64,000 nucleotides of DNA, from assembly GCF_001625195.1 (NCBI RefSeq), contig NC_054389.1, positions 11,218,520 to 11,282,519 of the forward strand, given 5' to 3'. Shown here piece by piece: positions 46,119-58,331 of this stretch. The notes beneath the pieces were generated by a model. That model saw only the letters and a program-made list of their open reading frames with translations, did not search any database and was not told the DNA's origin. Source of the DNA: Drechmeria coniospora (lineage: Eukaryota > Ascomycota > Sordariomycetes > Hypocreales > Ophiocordycipitaceae). The first letter of the stretch is position 1, and every line of letters begins with the position of its first letter. A program made the translations under genes and the position numbers.

Positions 46119-46697
46119 ATGAATTATTCCACCGCCATCGCTATTCTGCTGGCTGCCATCGCTTCTGCCGGCAATGTCGGCCGCCAGCAAGCTCGATCGG
46201 ATCCTTGTTCTCGTCTGCACGAGGCAACCAATGCCACCTTTACGCTGCTCAACACCTTCGACCCCACGGACAAGAAACGGGTGAATGAGGACATCGTTGC
46301 TAGCCTTCAAGCACTGGCTCAAGCAGCCAACGATTGCAATGCCTATGTCGCCCTCCCTGGTACGAAATTAAGTTCAAGCTCCGGCGCCATCTTCAACGTG
46401 GTAGCTAGCTCTGCCGAGAATATCGAAATGACCAGAATGGAAGCGTTTCGGTTAGCTGATGCGTGTGGAGTTACTCGCTACTACCTTTTCGCCGCTCGAG
46501 CTGCATTACTGTCGCTCGGCAAGGCGATACGCTATAACCTTGTCAGTACAGGAACAAATCATGACTCTGCCGAGGAGGCTTGCCAGTCCATGAGCGTTTC
46601 TACGAGGAAGTTGCTTGACACGCTATACAGCAGTCAGAAGTGCCGTGATCCTTTTAAACTCGTACCACTCTTAAACTTCGATAGAAAGTTTGAGTAA
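46119..46697 (+). CDS. Small secreted protein C
   Basis: This single-exon gene encodes 192 aa. Residues 1 to about 18-20 (MNYSTAIAILLAAIASAG) form a signal peptide, followed by NVGRQQARSDP. The signal and the Arg-Gln motif after it resemble proteins A and B. The mature domain has five cysteines (DPC, NDC, DAC, EAC, KC) and is predicted by eye to be mostly helical, with amphipathic stretches such as DIVASLQALAQAANDC and RAALLSLGKAIRYNL. One potential N-glycosylation site (NAT) lies near residue 38. The general build recalls small helical secreted proteins of pathogenic fungi, but I cannot assign a family. Its codon use is less GC-biased than the neighbouring housekeeping genes. Confidence 0.65.
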   Translation: MNYSTAIAILLAAIASAGNVGRQQARSDPCSRLHEATNATFTLLNTFDPTDKKRVNEDIVASLQALAQAANDCNAYVALPGTKLSSSSGAIFNVVASSAENIEMTRMEAFRLADACGVTRYYLFAARAALLSLGKAIRYNLVSTGTNHDSAEEACQSMSVSTRKLLDTLYSSQKCRDPFKLVPLLNFDRKFE

Positions 46698-47062
46698 GGG
46701 GTGCTACGTAGTAGCCAGGTTTACCGTCAAAGGTTGGAATTGTAATTCTGCGGGCGGGTGCCTAGAAACGAAATGCCGTCCCGAGTGTGCACAGGCTCGA
46801 GTCGACATCATCCTGGCCATCGGGACGGGTGTGCAGCCCCGACGAGCGCAGGGGTGGTGCGGCGGTGTGTCGACGCCGACCGGCGTCTTGAAGGACAAGA
46901 AAAAGGTCGCTTTACTAGTAAACCTAAAGCTGTGGTGGGAATGCTCGGTATCCATGTTCCTTTCCCCTCCTCGTCGCCTCCATCTCTTCCCGCACCGGCC
47001 GATCCCCCTTTTTCGTGCGCCCGCCGAAATGGCACGCGCCCGTCATGGCGCCCTTGCTCGCC
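46698..47062. other. Short intergenic region at the 3' end of fmp27
   Basis: Secreted-protein gene C and fmp27 converge here. No gene or repeat was recognised. Confidence 0.45.
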
Positions 47063-50000
47063 TCAGCTCGCCTTGCTGCGTCCTTGCGGCCAGCCGCGCC
47101 TGTTCCCGCGAGCCTTGGCCTCCCTCGCCTCCTCGTCGCCCGTCCGGCCGTCGTCGTCGCCGTTGCTGCCGCTCTCGCGGTTGTGCATCCGGTACGTCAG
47201 CGCGTTGAACTTGTCTCGCAGCCCGCTCCCCGTCGTTCGCCTCCGGTCGTCCGACTCGCCGCTTCCGGCGCCCGTCATGGCCGGCCTGCTGTCGGCCCCG
47301 CCGATCCTCCGCAGCGCGCGCCGGTGCGACGCCCCGACAACGCCGCCGCCGCTGCTCGACGGTCGCAGGAGGTCGATGCCCAGGCCCGTCCCGCCGCGGC
47401 CCTCGACCGGCGTCGGCGGCGTCATGGCGAGAAACGACGGCACGCCGGGGCCCGACTGCCCCGATCCCGTCCTGTACGACCTCGCGCTCGCGACGCTGCT
47501 GCTGCGGCTCGCCGACCGCGGTCCCGGGATGCTGCTAAAGGTGCTGCCGCTCGCCGACCGCGGCGGCGACCGCGAGTAGTCCACCGGCGACGTGCCGTAC
47601 ACGCTGTACGAGTCGTCGCTGTCGTTGATGCTGCCCGCGTAGTGCGTCGTCGCCCCGCCCGACGAGATGAGCACCGAGCTGCTCGCGAGCTCCCTCAGCT
47701 TGCTGCGCTGCTCCGCGTTCGGCCGGTGCTTGGAGAACTTGTTGCCGATGATGGCCCCCGTGTGGGAGATGAGGGCCTTGACGACCGCCTTCTTCAGCGC
47801 GAGCGCGAGGTCGAGGTTCGACCACGTCTTGTTCTGCCACTCGATCGTCGGCAGCCGGAACACAAAGTCGTGCACGTCCTCAAAGTTTCGCGAGTCCTTG
47901 CCCTTGTAGCTGAGGCAGAGCACGACCGACGGCATGCGGATGTGCGCAAACGTCATGAAGTTGCTCGCCCGCCGCATCATCTTGCTCAGGTCGTCCGACT
48001 TCTGCTGCTTGTCGTCGGCCTGCCCCTTGCCGCGCAGGCCGAAGCGGCCCTTCTTGATCTCGCCCACCTCCTTCATCGAGAAGCCCGTCGCCGAGCGGCC
48101 GAGGACGCCGGCGCGCGCCGTCGCGTTCGCCCGCAGCGAGTCGTGCGACGCGTTCTTGGACAGCATCGACTTGCCCGTGCCCGTCGACCGGAACAGCCGG
48201 AAGGGGTGGCCGTCGCCGCCGTTGACGCTGAGCGCCTTCTTCGGGCTGCGCTCCTGCGGCGTGTGCGACGAGAGCGTCGGTCGCAGCCGGAGCTCGAGCG
48301 ACCCGGCCCGCGTCGAGAAGCCCGACGAGTCCCTGTCCGCCGCCGCCGGCGTGTCCAGCCGGCTGTTGTTCGAGCTCGGCAGGTCGCTGTCGTCGTCGTC
48401 CTGGCCCGCCTCGTTCGCTGCCGCGCCCTTCGTCCCCCCCGCCGCCGCCGCCGAGGCCTTGTCTCCGTCCATGCCGGGGAAGATGTACTCAAACATGCGC
48501 TTGCCGGCCTCGCGCTCGAGCTGCAGCTTCATCGGGAACAGGTCGACCTCGAACCGGTCCATGACGGGGATGCCCGCGATGGCCTCGAGCATGTACCAGT
48601 AGACCCGGATCATGTCCTTGTCCGGCCCCGGCGGCCCGCCGCCGGCCTTGTCGTCGCCGTGGTAGGGCGCGATGATCTCCGGGTACGTCGCATCCGGGAG
48701 CAGGTTCAGGCCGAGCACCTTGCCGACACGGACGAGGTTCATGTGCGACCCGTCCGAGTTGTCCGTCCGGTCGTACTCGACGTCCTTCAGCTGCAGCTCC
48801 ACCAGCGGCTCGTTGGAGTCCTGCAGGAGGTGCCAGACAATCTCCCGCGCCGAGAGGCTCCACTTGACCAGCGCGTTCGTGTCCGAGTTGACGTCGTACT
48901 TTCGCTGCGACGTCGTGATGGCCTTCATGAGGAAGAACAGCTCGTCCTCGCACGCCGCGAGGTCCTTCTCCAGCGCCAGTCGGTCCTCCCATCCCCTCCT
49001 GTCGAGGAACTTGGAGTAGATCTGGAAGTGCGACTTGATCTCCTCGAGCTGCCGGATCCGCTCCTGCAGCTTCTGCACCATCTGCGGCGCGCCGCTGAGG
49101 TCGCTAAAGTCCGACGCCAGCATGATCTTCTCGAGCCGCTCGCTCCGCGTCTTCTCCAGCGGCTCGCTGTACATGAGGAGGTCGAGGACGATGACGTAGA
49201 TTGCGTAGTACTGCGACGAGTTGCAGAGCGCCCGCGCCTGCGGAAACTCGACCCAGAGGCTGTCCGCCCGGCTCTCCGGCTCCGGCGGCGCCTCGCTGAC
49301 GCCGTCGTCGGCGTTGACCACGTCGTCGTTGTACTTGAGCCGCAGGTTGTTGTACTTGTCGTACCGGAGCACCGCCGACGTCTTCTGCACGACGCGCTTG
49401 AAGCCGAAGGGATCCGTCGTAAAGTTGAACATGATCTCGATGGGCACCCACGGCGGCCACGAGGTGCCCACGGGCGTGCCGTACATGCTCCCGGCATACA
49501 TGGAGACCAGGCTGGTCTGGAACCACTTCTGGTGCGTGACGAAGAACTGGGTGCTGTCCATGTTGAGGTGGAAGCGCCGCTGCACGAGGCCGCTGACGTT
49601 GTCCGATATCCTCGTCTTGTCCATGACCTCGAGCACCTTGAGCTCCATGCCCTTGGCCGTCACGATGACGACGTGCTTCCTGTTCTTGTCGCTCTGCAGC
49701 TGGATCTGCGGCGCGATCAGCCGCAGGTGGTAGCCCCTGTGGGGGCTGTAGTCCTGCGAGATGCCGCTCTCGAGGTCCTCGATGGCCGCGCAGGTGCCGT
49801 CTCCGTTGGTCCCGAAGCTGGCCCGCGCGTACTTGCGCTCCTCGCCCAGGATGCTCCTGATGCGATCCTCGAGGTTGTCAGCGCTCTTCGCCCCCTCCGC
49901 CGCGCCGCCGTCGGGAGGCGACGACGCGCCCGAGGGCTTGCCGCCGGCCTTGGCCCGGCTCTGCTCCTCGACAATGTCCAGGATGAACTTGACGGCCGGC

Positions 50001-50218
50001 CGCGACAGGTAGTAGACGAAGCCGCGCCGTTGGCTGTTCTGGTGAAAGTAACGAAGCACAATGTTGCGCAGCGTGTTGTTCCACTTGAGCTGCAGGTTGT
50101 GGATGACGAAGCGGTTGTTGAAGTCGCTCTCGAACTCGGCCGCCGCCGGAATGTCCAGCACGTTGTCGCTCTCGCTCGACGTTTCCGACCGCGGCACGGC
50201 CCCGCTCCCGTTGGCCTG

Positions 50219-50249
<31 letters not shown>

Positions 50250-53200
50250 ACCTGGCCCGGCGTCTTGGCCGTCATCTGCTCCAGCATCTTGGCCAAAAAG
50301 GCCTTCTTGTCCTTGAGGACGTTGGTGTGCTTGCGGAGAGCGTCCAGGTCGTCGACCGTCTCGGGCTCCTGGCTGCGGTTGGACTGGATCATCCTCAGCT
50401 CCGCCTCTCCGACGCTCCTCGAGTGTGCCAGCATCTGGACTTCGAGCTGGTCGAGCCGGTCCTGTATCAGCTGTCTCTGCACGTGCTTGGGGTCGTCGTC
50501 GTGCGCCATGCTGCAGAAATGCGTCGGCTCGTTGCCGAACGGACTCGACCGCGTGGGATCCCCGGCAATGGTCCCGCCAATGTCCGTCTGACGAAAGTAC
50601 GTCAACCGCGGTGCAAAGGCCAGCGGCAGGATCTTGGTGTTCGGGTGAGGCTCCGTCGGCAGAATCCAGTCGAGCTCGACAAAGTCGTCCATGTCGATCC
50701 AGCTGAAATCGTTGTCCGGAATCGTAAACTTGGACAGGTCGGGCTTGTCGTCTTGGTCGGTGATGAGCGTCGACAGGCAGCCCCTCCTGATGGCGTCCGT
50801 CGTCGTTCCCTTGAGGCTCGCCGACACGGCTCGGATGTCGGCGCTCGCGAGGTCGAGCTGCGCGGCGTGGATCTTGATGCCCGACGTCCTGCTCTGCGTG
50901 TTCTTGCCCTTGCCGAGCGTGTTGAACTCTTCCCTCCGCTGGTGGAGGTCGAGCATGAAGCTGTCGAAGCGCACCTTGAGGCCCGTCGCCGAGACCGCGT
51001 TCTCCGGATAGTCTTCGGCGTCCTTGTGCTTGTATATGTGGCTGAGGAAGAGCGGCGAGAGCAGCAGGCTGTACTTGATGGTCGCCAGGTGCCGGCCAAA
51101 CTTCTTGCTGTTCTTCTCGTGGCCGGGGAAGAGCCTGCCCTGCCGGATCGGCAGCGACATCGGCTGGCTGAACAGCCCCCACCAGGCGAAGAAGTGCGTG
51201 AAGAAGCGAGGGGTCAGGTGAACCGTGTTGTAGCTCCTCGACGGATCGGGGTTCGCCGACATCCAGTCGCGGTCCACCGGCGCTCGGATGGCGATGGACA
51301 GGTGGATGTGCCGGCTCCTGAAGCCTCGCATGGCGTCGTACGGCCGCCCGTCGTCGTCTGGCCTCGCGTGGATGGGGTTCTTCAAGACGACGTCGTAGTG
51401 AGGACGGAAGTCAAAGTTCCGCCGTCCGTCCTCGATGGCGCGCTCGAACATCAAGCCCGCCATCCACTGGACCTTGCCCGACAGCTTCATGACGACCTTC
51501 TTGAAGTTGGCGCCGGCCTTGGCGTTGTCCTCCATCAGGTGGCCGTCGTCGGCCTCGCGTTGGCGGGCCGCCTCCCGCACCAAGTGGCTGTAGTCGGGTA
51601 TCGCGAGGATGTATTCGCCGCTGTCGATGGTCATGAACCGCTTGGGGTCGTCCTCGGCGTTGATGTTCCACTGCACGTCGTTGCGCCAGCACATGAGAAA
51701 TCCCGCGCCGTTGCCCGTGACCTGGTACGGGTCGCGGGTCCCCTTGAGGGAGAGGTGCAGGTCGCCGTCTCCCTTCCAGGCGATGTGGACGCGCGAGTGC
51801 GTGTTGAGCCTGAGCTTGTCCCAGAAGCCGACCCTCTCCGACGGGTCGACCTGGGGCTTCGTGAAGGACTCGACGACCATCATCATGTCCTGGATGCACG
51901 GCTGGTAGCAGGGGCCCCAGGTGATCCGAGTGGGCAGGCCCGTGTTGATGTCCATGTAGACGTCCGAGAAGGACTTGACGGGGCCGATGGTCCTCCGCAC
52001 CTCGATGGCGAAGCTGCCTTCGTTGGGCGACGCCGGATCGGTGCCTCGGGGCGGGACGATGTTGACTCGCACCCGCCGCGTGGATTCGAGGCCCCTGAAT
52101 TCCTCGGCGAGGACGAAGTTGGCCTTGAGCTGCACCGACTGCATCCGCGACGACTGCCCCGTCTTCAGCCCCGGTATGTGCAGCAGGGGTAGCGGGTAGT
52201 CGCGCAAGGAGAGGCGAGCCTCGCCCATGATGATGCAGATGTGCATGGGCACCAGGAGACTGTACCTCATGTCCCTCGGCACGCCCTTTCCGACCTTGTG
52301 GATGAAGTCTGGCAGGTCCGGCAGAGCAAACGTCGGCTTATCGACGATGATGTGCAGGTCGGATATCATGGCCGACATGAGAGCCGGTCTCCGAGGCACC
52401 TCGAGAATGTTCTCCGTCTCCTCGACGTCTTCGGGCAGGTCGGTCGAGCCCCAGAACATGTCCCGCAGCTCGCTCGTGCTGGTCTGCGACACCTGGTAGG
52501 CACGCTCTATGCGCATCTTCCACGACTTGGCGTTGAACATGTCGAGGTGGGAACGCGCTTCGGTTTCGGACACCTTGGCATTCCCGCTGATGCCAAGGCT
52601 CTCGCCCTCGGGATTGTACCGGGGCATCGTGCCCTTTCCGAAGCCGTGGCTGTCCTGGTCATAGCCGTCCAAACTTCGACTTCGAAACCACGACGTCGTG
52701 GACTGATCGGATCGACCGCGGGCGAGGGCGGATCGAGATCGAATTTTGCTTCCCTTCCTCGATCCCTCCTCGCGGACCCGCTTCGACTTGACCCGGAACG
52801 CTTCTTCCCGAGCCAGCCTCTGCACCTGCTCGAGGCGGCCAGTGCGATAGATGATGCCCAGCTTCCACTCGAACGCGCCATCTTCCATCTCGAAGAGGAA
52901 GTTGCGCGTCCGCACCGACACCTTGGGCACCTTCTTCGGCGCCACGGGCCTCTTCTCCAAGATGTACTCGTTGGTGCCGGTCTTGAACCGATGGTGCAGC
53001 TGCTTGATCGATTTGATGACGTTGATGATGTTGTCGGTGATGCGGTTGACGAACACTTCGTGAGGGACCGCCACCCGGATCGCCTCGCAGACGATGTCGA
53101 CCATCTTATCCTCGACGTAGGTACCGAGGGATGTCTTGTGCCTCGATTCGCGCAAGTCGACCCTGCCGTTCTTGACGCTGACCATCTTGGCCCAGACATT

Positions 53201-55972
53201 GCGCATCCGCGGGGGCTCCACGTAGTGACGTATGAGCTTGGAGGACATGAAGGGCGTCGACCACCTGTTTCGGCCCGTCTCCAGACCGTAGACGTGGAGC
53301 ATCATGATCGGCTCGTGGGGCAGCTCCGCCTTGATCTGCAAAAGTGCTGCCTTGACGTCGACGGTCAGCAGCTCGGGGGAGACGGTGGACATGCCGCCGG
53401 AGGCTGCGGCGGAAGGGATGTCGTCGGGGCTGAGATAGGTGCTTTCCTGGCGCTTCCGGGGAACGTCTCGCCCGGTCCTCATGAAGGCTCTCCTCAGCGT
53501 CATCGTCGCGACGCCGACGGCGTAGTGTCGGTACAGGGAGTACTGCAGCATGATGGTCCGTATCGAGGACTGGACGTGGAACATGGGTCCCTGGCTGTCG
53601 CTGGACGTCGAGAAGGCGAGCTCCAAGCGCGGCACGTGGAGGAACGGTTCCGCCTCGAGTCGGTCGGCGGCCTCGACGATCTGGCCCTCCATGCCTCGTA
53701 CGTGCACGGCGAGCCGACGGCCATCGCCGGCATTCTGCACCTTGCGCCTCGATTTGGGGGAGGTGGGGAAGAAGGGGATCGGGTCCGAGTCGGACTGGGT
53801 CATGGACCGACTGTGCGCCCGTCGGCGTGTCAGCCGTCGGCGCTGCAGCCCGTCGAGTCTCCGGGCGCGATACTCGGCAGTGAAGGTGTCGAGGTGGACC
53901 GAGACGCCTCGGACGTCGTCCGAGATTTCCTCGTCCACGCCGGCCACCTCGACGTTGAAGTCGGAGGCCTCGAAGTGGCACCGCACGAGCCATTCGGGCA
54001 TCGATCGAAGGAAGCTCTGGTGCTTGGTCGATTTCGACGTCGCTCGCTTGTCCGGCTCGACGTCGACGCGCAGCTGACGAACGATCTGCCGCAGGCCATC
54101 CGTGATCTCCGGCCTCATCATGCTGATGGAGAAGGACTTGATGTCCCCGGTCACGTCGACGGCAACATCCGGCCTGGCGCCGAGGTGGGCCTTGACGTCG
54201 AAAGCCTCCGTCGTGATGAGGTTGAAGACTTCCCCGGAGCAGGTCTGGTAATACAGCCGGGGGGATTGCAGGCGCAGGGAGCCGTCGAGGAAGTAGTGCG
54301 AGTCCTCCAGCTGCGAATGGGAGGACTCGACGTCGAGCGAGACGGACGAGATGGACGAGATGATGAGATCAAAATCATCCTCGTCTTCCGTGTCCTGCAG
54401 CGGCTTCAGCCTGATGCGAATGACCGGCTCGTGCATGGAAAACTTGATGTTGGCTTTGGGGAGGAGGCGCGAGATGAGGTGGCTCGGCGTGTTGTGCTGC
54501 GCCTTGTGCGGCTTCGGTTTCGGCCGCATGAGGGCGATGAGGAGGGGGAGGTGGCAGGGATCCAGGTCGACGGCCGGCGAGGTCACGACGGAGCTGGCAA
54601 ACAAGATGTTGGCGTTCTTCGCCTCGATGCTCCCGTCCCGGGCCAGCTCGACGGACTTGGACGGCAGCGTGGTGCGGACGGTGGTGGTCGCCATGGGCAC
54701 GTACAGCAATCGCTGCGCATGTCCACGGCCATCATCCAATCCGACCGAGATGGACAGGGCAGCGGCGAGAGCCTCGTGGGCGATGTCCTTTGGGGAAAAG
54801 TACATTCTGTGGGCCGGAGACTTGGGGTCCAGGCGGTGCAGGTCGATGCCAACCTCCTTCATGGACGCCGTGAGCAGCATGGGACACGCCGCCGGCTTCA
54901 CCGACGTGATCTTCCACGAGAGACCGACGAAGCTGACGGCAAACTGCACCTCCTTGATGCCCCTCAGTATGGAGCTGAAGAAATCTTTGGAGTCTGATAC
55001 GGATCTCATGAGCTCGTCGACCGTGCTTCCCGGGTCTTCCGAGCTCGGCAGCGGCACCTGACGTTCGAGGACGATGTCGGGCGGCCGCTCCTCGGCGGCG
55101 GCGGAGTCGGCTTGTCGGCGCAGTTGCCGCAAGCGCGTGGCACAGAGCTCCATGTCGTCGTACGGAACCTGCACTCTACCGAGCTTGAGTGCGACGGTGG
55201 CGTCGCGTAACCCGTCCCTTGTCTCGTAGAGGAAGCCGTGGACGTTGAGGAGCGCATGATCGAGAATCTCGAGCGACTCGCCGCCGTCGGGCGTGAAGTG
55301 GACGCTCCGAAACGTCATGATCCACTCGGCCTGTTGCTGCTGCTGGCGCTGCGACGACGACTTCTGGAGGAAGCGCGCGCGGTCGGCCATCTTGCTCCTC
55401 GTGTCGACGGCGATGGTGATGCTGCCGACCTGGATGCTGCCGACGTTGACGACCTTGACTGTCGAGCTGGTCGCCACGACGTCGACCATCTGGAGCCACT
55501 TGATGTTCTTCTGCAGCTTTTTTATCCTATTCTTGAACCTCGTCAGTTTGCTCCAGGTCTCGCCGTGAACGGCGTGCGCATTGTGCGAGCTCATCCTGCG
55601 CAGCGGGACGGCGTCGTCGTCGCCGTCGGCCTCGGTCCCCGCATCCTCGTCCTCGTCCGCCGTCGTCTTCCGTGCCCGGAGCTCGCGGATGTCGACGGAC
55701 ACGGTCAGCTCGGTCAGGACGAGACTGATCCATGTCGGCTGGGCAAACGTGGGCCGGTGGATGTTGAGGCCGAGCCCACGAACCTCGATGGTGCAGCCGT
55801 CGCGCAACGTGTAGGCAAGTCGGCGAAGCGAGAGGTAGCCGACTCGCTGAACGGATATGCCGGTGAGGATCCGGATGACGGCAAAGAGGACAAAGGACGA
55901 GAGGTAGGCGACGAGGGCCAGTCCCAGGAGAAAGGTCGGGTTGAGAAGGGCCATGGCGGCGGCGGCGGCCAA
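47063..55972 (-). CDS. fmp27: Bridge-like lipid transfer protein Fmp27/BLTP2 (SABRE/Hobbit family)
   Basis: This is a giant rod-shaped lipid-transfer protein of the VPS13-like RBG superfamily, thought to bridge the ER and plasma membrane and move phospholipids along a hydrophobic groove. It is a single uninterrupted exon of 2969 aa. Residues about 8-35 (LLNPTFLLGLALVAYLSSFV) form the N-terminal ER anchor, and QRVGYLSLRRLAYTLRDG starts the repeated beta-groove units. Family landmarks are GFWDKLRLNTHSR near residue 1381 (the GFWDK block) and SWPPWVPIEIMFNF near residue 2170 (the WPPW block). The C-terminal third includes NGNGNGNGNG (about 50220-50255) and a basic, Ser-rich tail with RGGTGLGIDLLRPSSS. 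The in-frame ATG six codons downstream (MALLNPTFLLG) is an equally good start. Lack of introns over 8.9 kb is unusual beside intron-rich neighbours. Confidence 0.95.
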
Positions 55973-58331
55973 GACAGCCGGCCAAGGCGATGTGCTATTT
56001 CACTAACAGAGGACCAGGGTCAGCCATCGAGTGCGTCCCGGGCAGGGAAGAGACGTACGGGACGCTTCCCGCAGATGGATATCATGGCCTGAGCATCAGA
56101 GATGCCTGCGAGCTAGGTGCGCCATTGCGTGTCCATGCAGAGCTGCGTTGGGCGTATACGATGCCTGGTGACGGCGCTCCGGACGAGTCGAGCCGCGCCG
56201 AGGCGCTGCCGAGGGCACAGTTCCAAACGTGACGTGAATCTGCGGACGTCGGAGACCAGACCTGGGTCGCGGTCAAGGCTCAAACAAACCCTTGACCAGT
56301 TCGTCGTCGGCAAGGCGGAGAAGGGGGGGGGAGATATGGAGAGGTTCCCGGCGACTCTCAGGGAGGGCGTGGCGTGAGGCGAGCGATCGGGGTTTGGATA
56401 ATGAAGCTCTCTAAAAAGTGCGGCCAGGACGCATTGGAGATGCGGTTTTCGAGATGGCCGAGGGTAGTCGCGAGGATCGAAATAGATATGTGGCATACTC
56501 CGAGACGTCTTGACTCTGGGGGAATTTGGGGCGACGAGATGAGGGAGTCGCTAGCTCCAATACTCCATGCTTCGAACCCAGGAGCCTCAAGGGGAGCAGG
56601 ACGGTCTCAGAGGTGGGCACTTGGGTACTTGGATACGACGCTGGTGTCAGTGGGTAGGTAGGGGTTGGCATCGAGGTCGGTGGGTAGCAGGTACTGGATA
56701 CATGGGTACTTCAGGGGGGGAGGCTAGACAATCCGCGAGCAATTCGATACCGGAATACCTGCGGAATCTATGCGCAAACATAGGTCGCATAGGTTCCTTC
56801 CTATCAGCAGCTACTTGTAGGTGCCTGGCAAGGTGGGTTCCTTGGAGATGTCGGTGGAGGCACGTACATGTACTCTGTACCGGCTTCGCAACAGGCTACT
56901 CCACATACGTACAGGCGGTCCAACGCGCTGGCACTGCGTCGGCCGGCCCGGACTCGAGCATTCCAGCGGTGAAACATTTCGCTGAGGAGCAGGCCATGGA
57001 TGACGGTGTTGAACGCCGCACACAGATGTTATTCTGCAGCAGCCTGGCATGCGCATGCTAGTACGGATACGTGTAGGCCTTTGCATTTTTCCTGCGTGGA
57101 ATCGGCAGTTGCTTGTCCGAGTATGTTTACCTCGTCCAGAGTACTCCAGACGGAAGCCACAGGCATGCGTTGAGCGGGTGGAGGCATTCAACTCCTCAGA
57201 AAGCGGTAGGACAGGTACCTGAGTACCAACCATTTCGAGAAATACCACCTGCACGAAGGTATAGCTACTTGCCCTGCAGTATGCCGGAGTACCTGCGACC
57301 TCTGCTCGGCAGAACAAGAGCACCTAAAGGCTTGCTTGCAGGTATGACTGCGCAACACTACGACGCATGCGCAGTACGGTTTACGTGTAAGTGAGATGAA
57401 GCTGCACTCCGTACGCACTCGAGCAATAATCACTACCTAGCCGATGCACAAGCGGCAGTCTCATGCCGCGACCTACCACCCGTGCCCGATCCTTGCTCTC
57501 ATGCCATGCAGCTTGCACCAACGCATCCAACCGATACATGATGACCAATCACAGTACGTACCTGCGGTAAGGTGGGCTGTTGCCAGTGCGTACTTTGGTA
57601 CTGTACTTAATACCTAGTCGTACTTGTAGGTACATGTACTGCTTGTCCTGCACGGAGTAAGAACTCCGTGTTAGTCAACGTGTAATATTTCATGCAAGTT
57701 CTCCGTATGTAGTCCGTACAAGTATTAATACATGTAATTAATTACTTTAAGTTCTCGTAGTTGTACTCACATGTACTTACTGTACACAAACCTTCAGGAC
57801 TTACGGAGTACAGTACAGTATTTACGTTGGCAGGGCGTTCCGCTCCCGATGTCCCGACTTACCCTAGAGGCAAAGTAGCCCATCCAACGACTGCAACTAT
57901 CGGTCCCGTCCTCGCCGTGTCTGGTGATTCTGTCAGCTAGTTCATGGTTGTGGGATATCAATGTGCAGTACTTTGTAGTGTATAGGTTTCAAGGTATAGA
58001 TGTAGTCTTTGTCGGTGTAACTTTTCATGCCAAGCGCCCGTCGGCTTACGGGCCTCTGTGGTCGGATGGTGCCCATCCCTTGATTCCATGGCCGTTGTGG
58101 CTGCCCTCATGCCCCCCCCCCCTTTACAGAATCCATGGCCAGCTTGCAGAAACCCGCCTGCACCCTACGCAGCGATATCATTTACACAACCCGAGGAATG
58201 AATCATCTCACGGCTTGAACCGTCCCGACTTGCCTGCGAACACTGGACGCAAAATTCGGCCGAGAGGTTGGTCGGTCATCGTCGGATACTGCCACAGCCG
58301 ACCATTGTCATCATGAAGGAGAATAAAATGG
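55973..58331. other. Intergenic region upstream of fmp27
   Basis: This region holds the fmp27 promoter and the 3' flank of the Tim17-like gene. 56600-57860 is rich in GTAC-type words. No gene, tRNA or transposon remnant could be supported. Confidence 0.45.

Noticed and set aside
47015..52192. 1725-codon open frame on the plus strand opposite fmp27
   Set aside because: It is the exact antisense of a well-conserved coding exon. Its Arg/Val/Leu/Asp-heavy composition is what GC3-biased sense codons give in reverse, and it contains no domain.
52241..54997. 918-codon open frame on the plus strand opposite fmp27
   Set aside because: Same reason: antisense shadow of a conserved coding region.
56520..56640. 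Possible minus-strand tRNA (GGGTTCGAAGC resembling a T-loop)
   Set aside because: The flanking bases do not form a T-stem, and no acceptor stem or anticodon arm can be folded around it.
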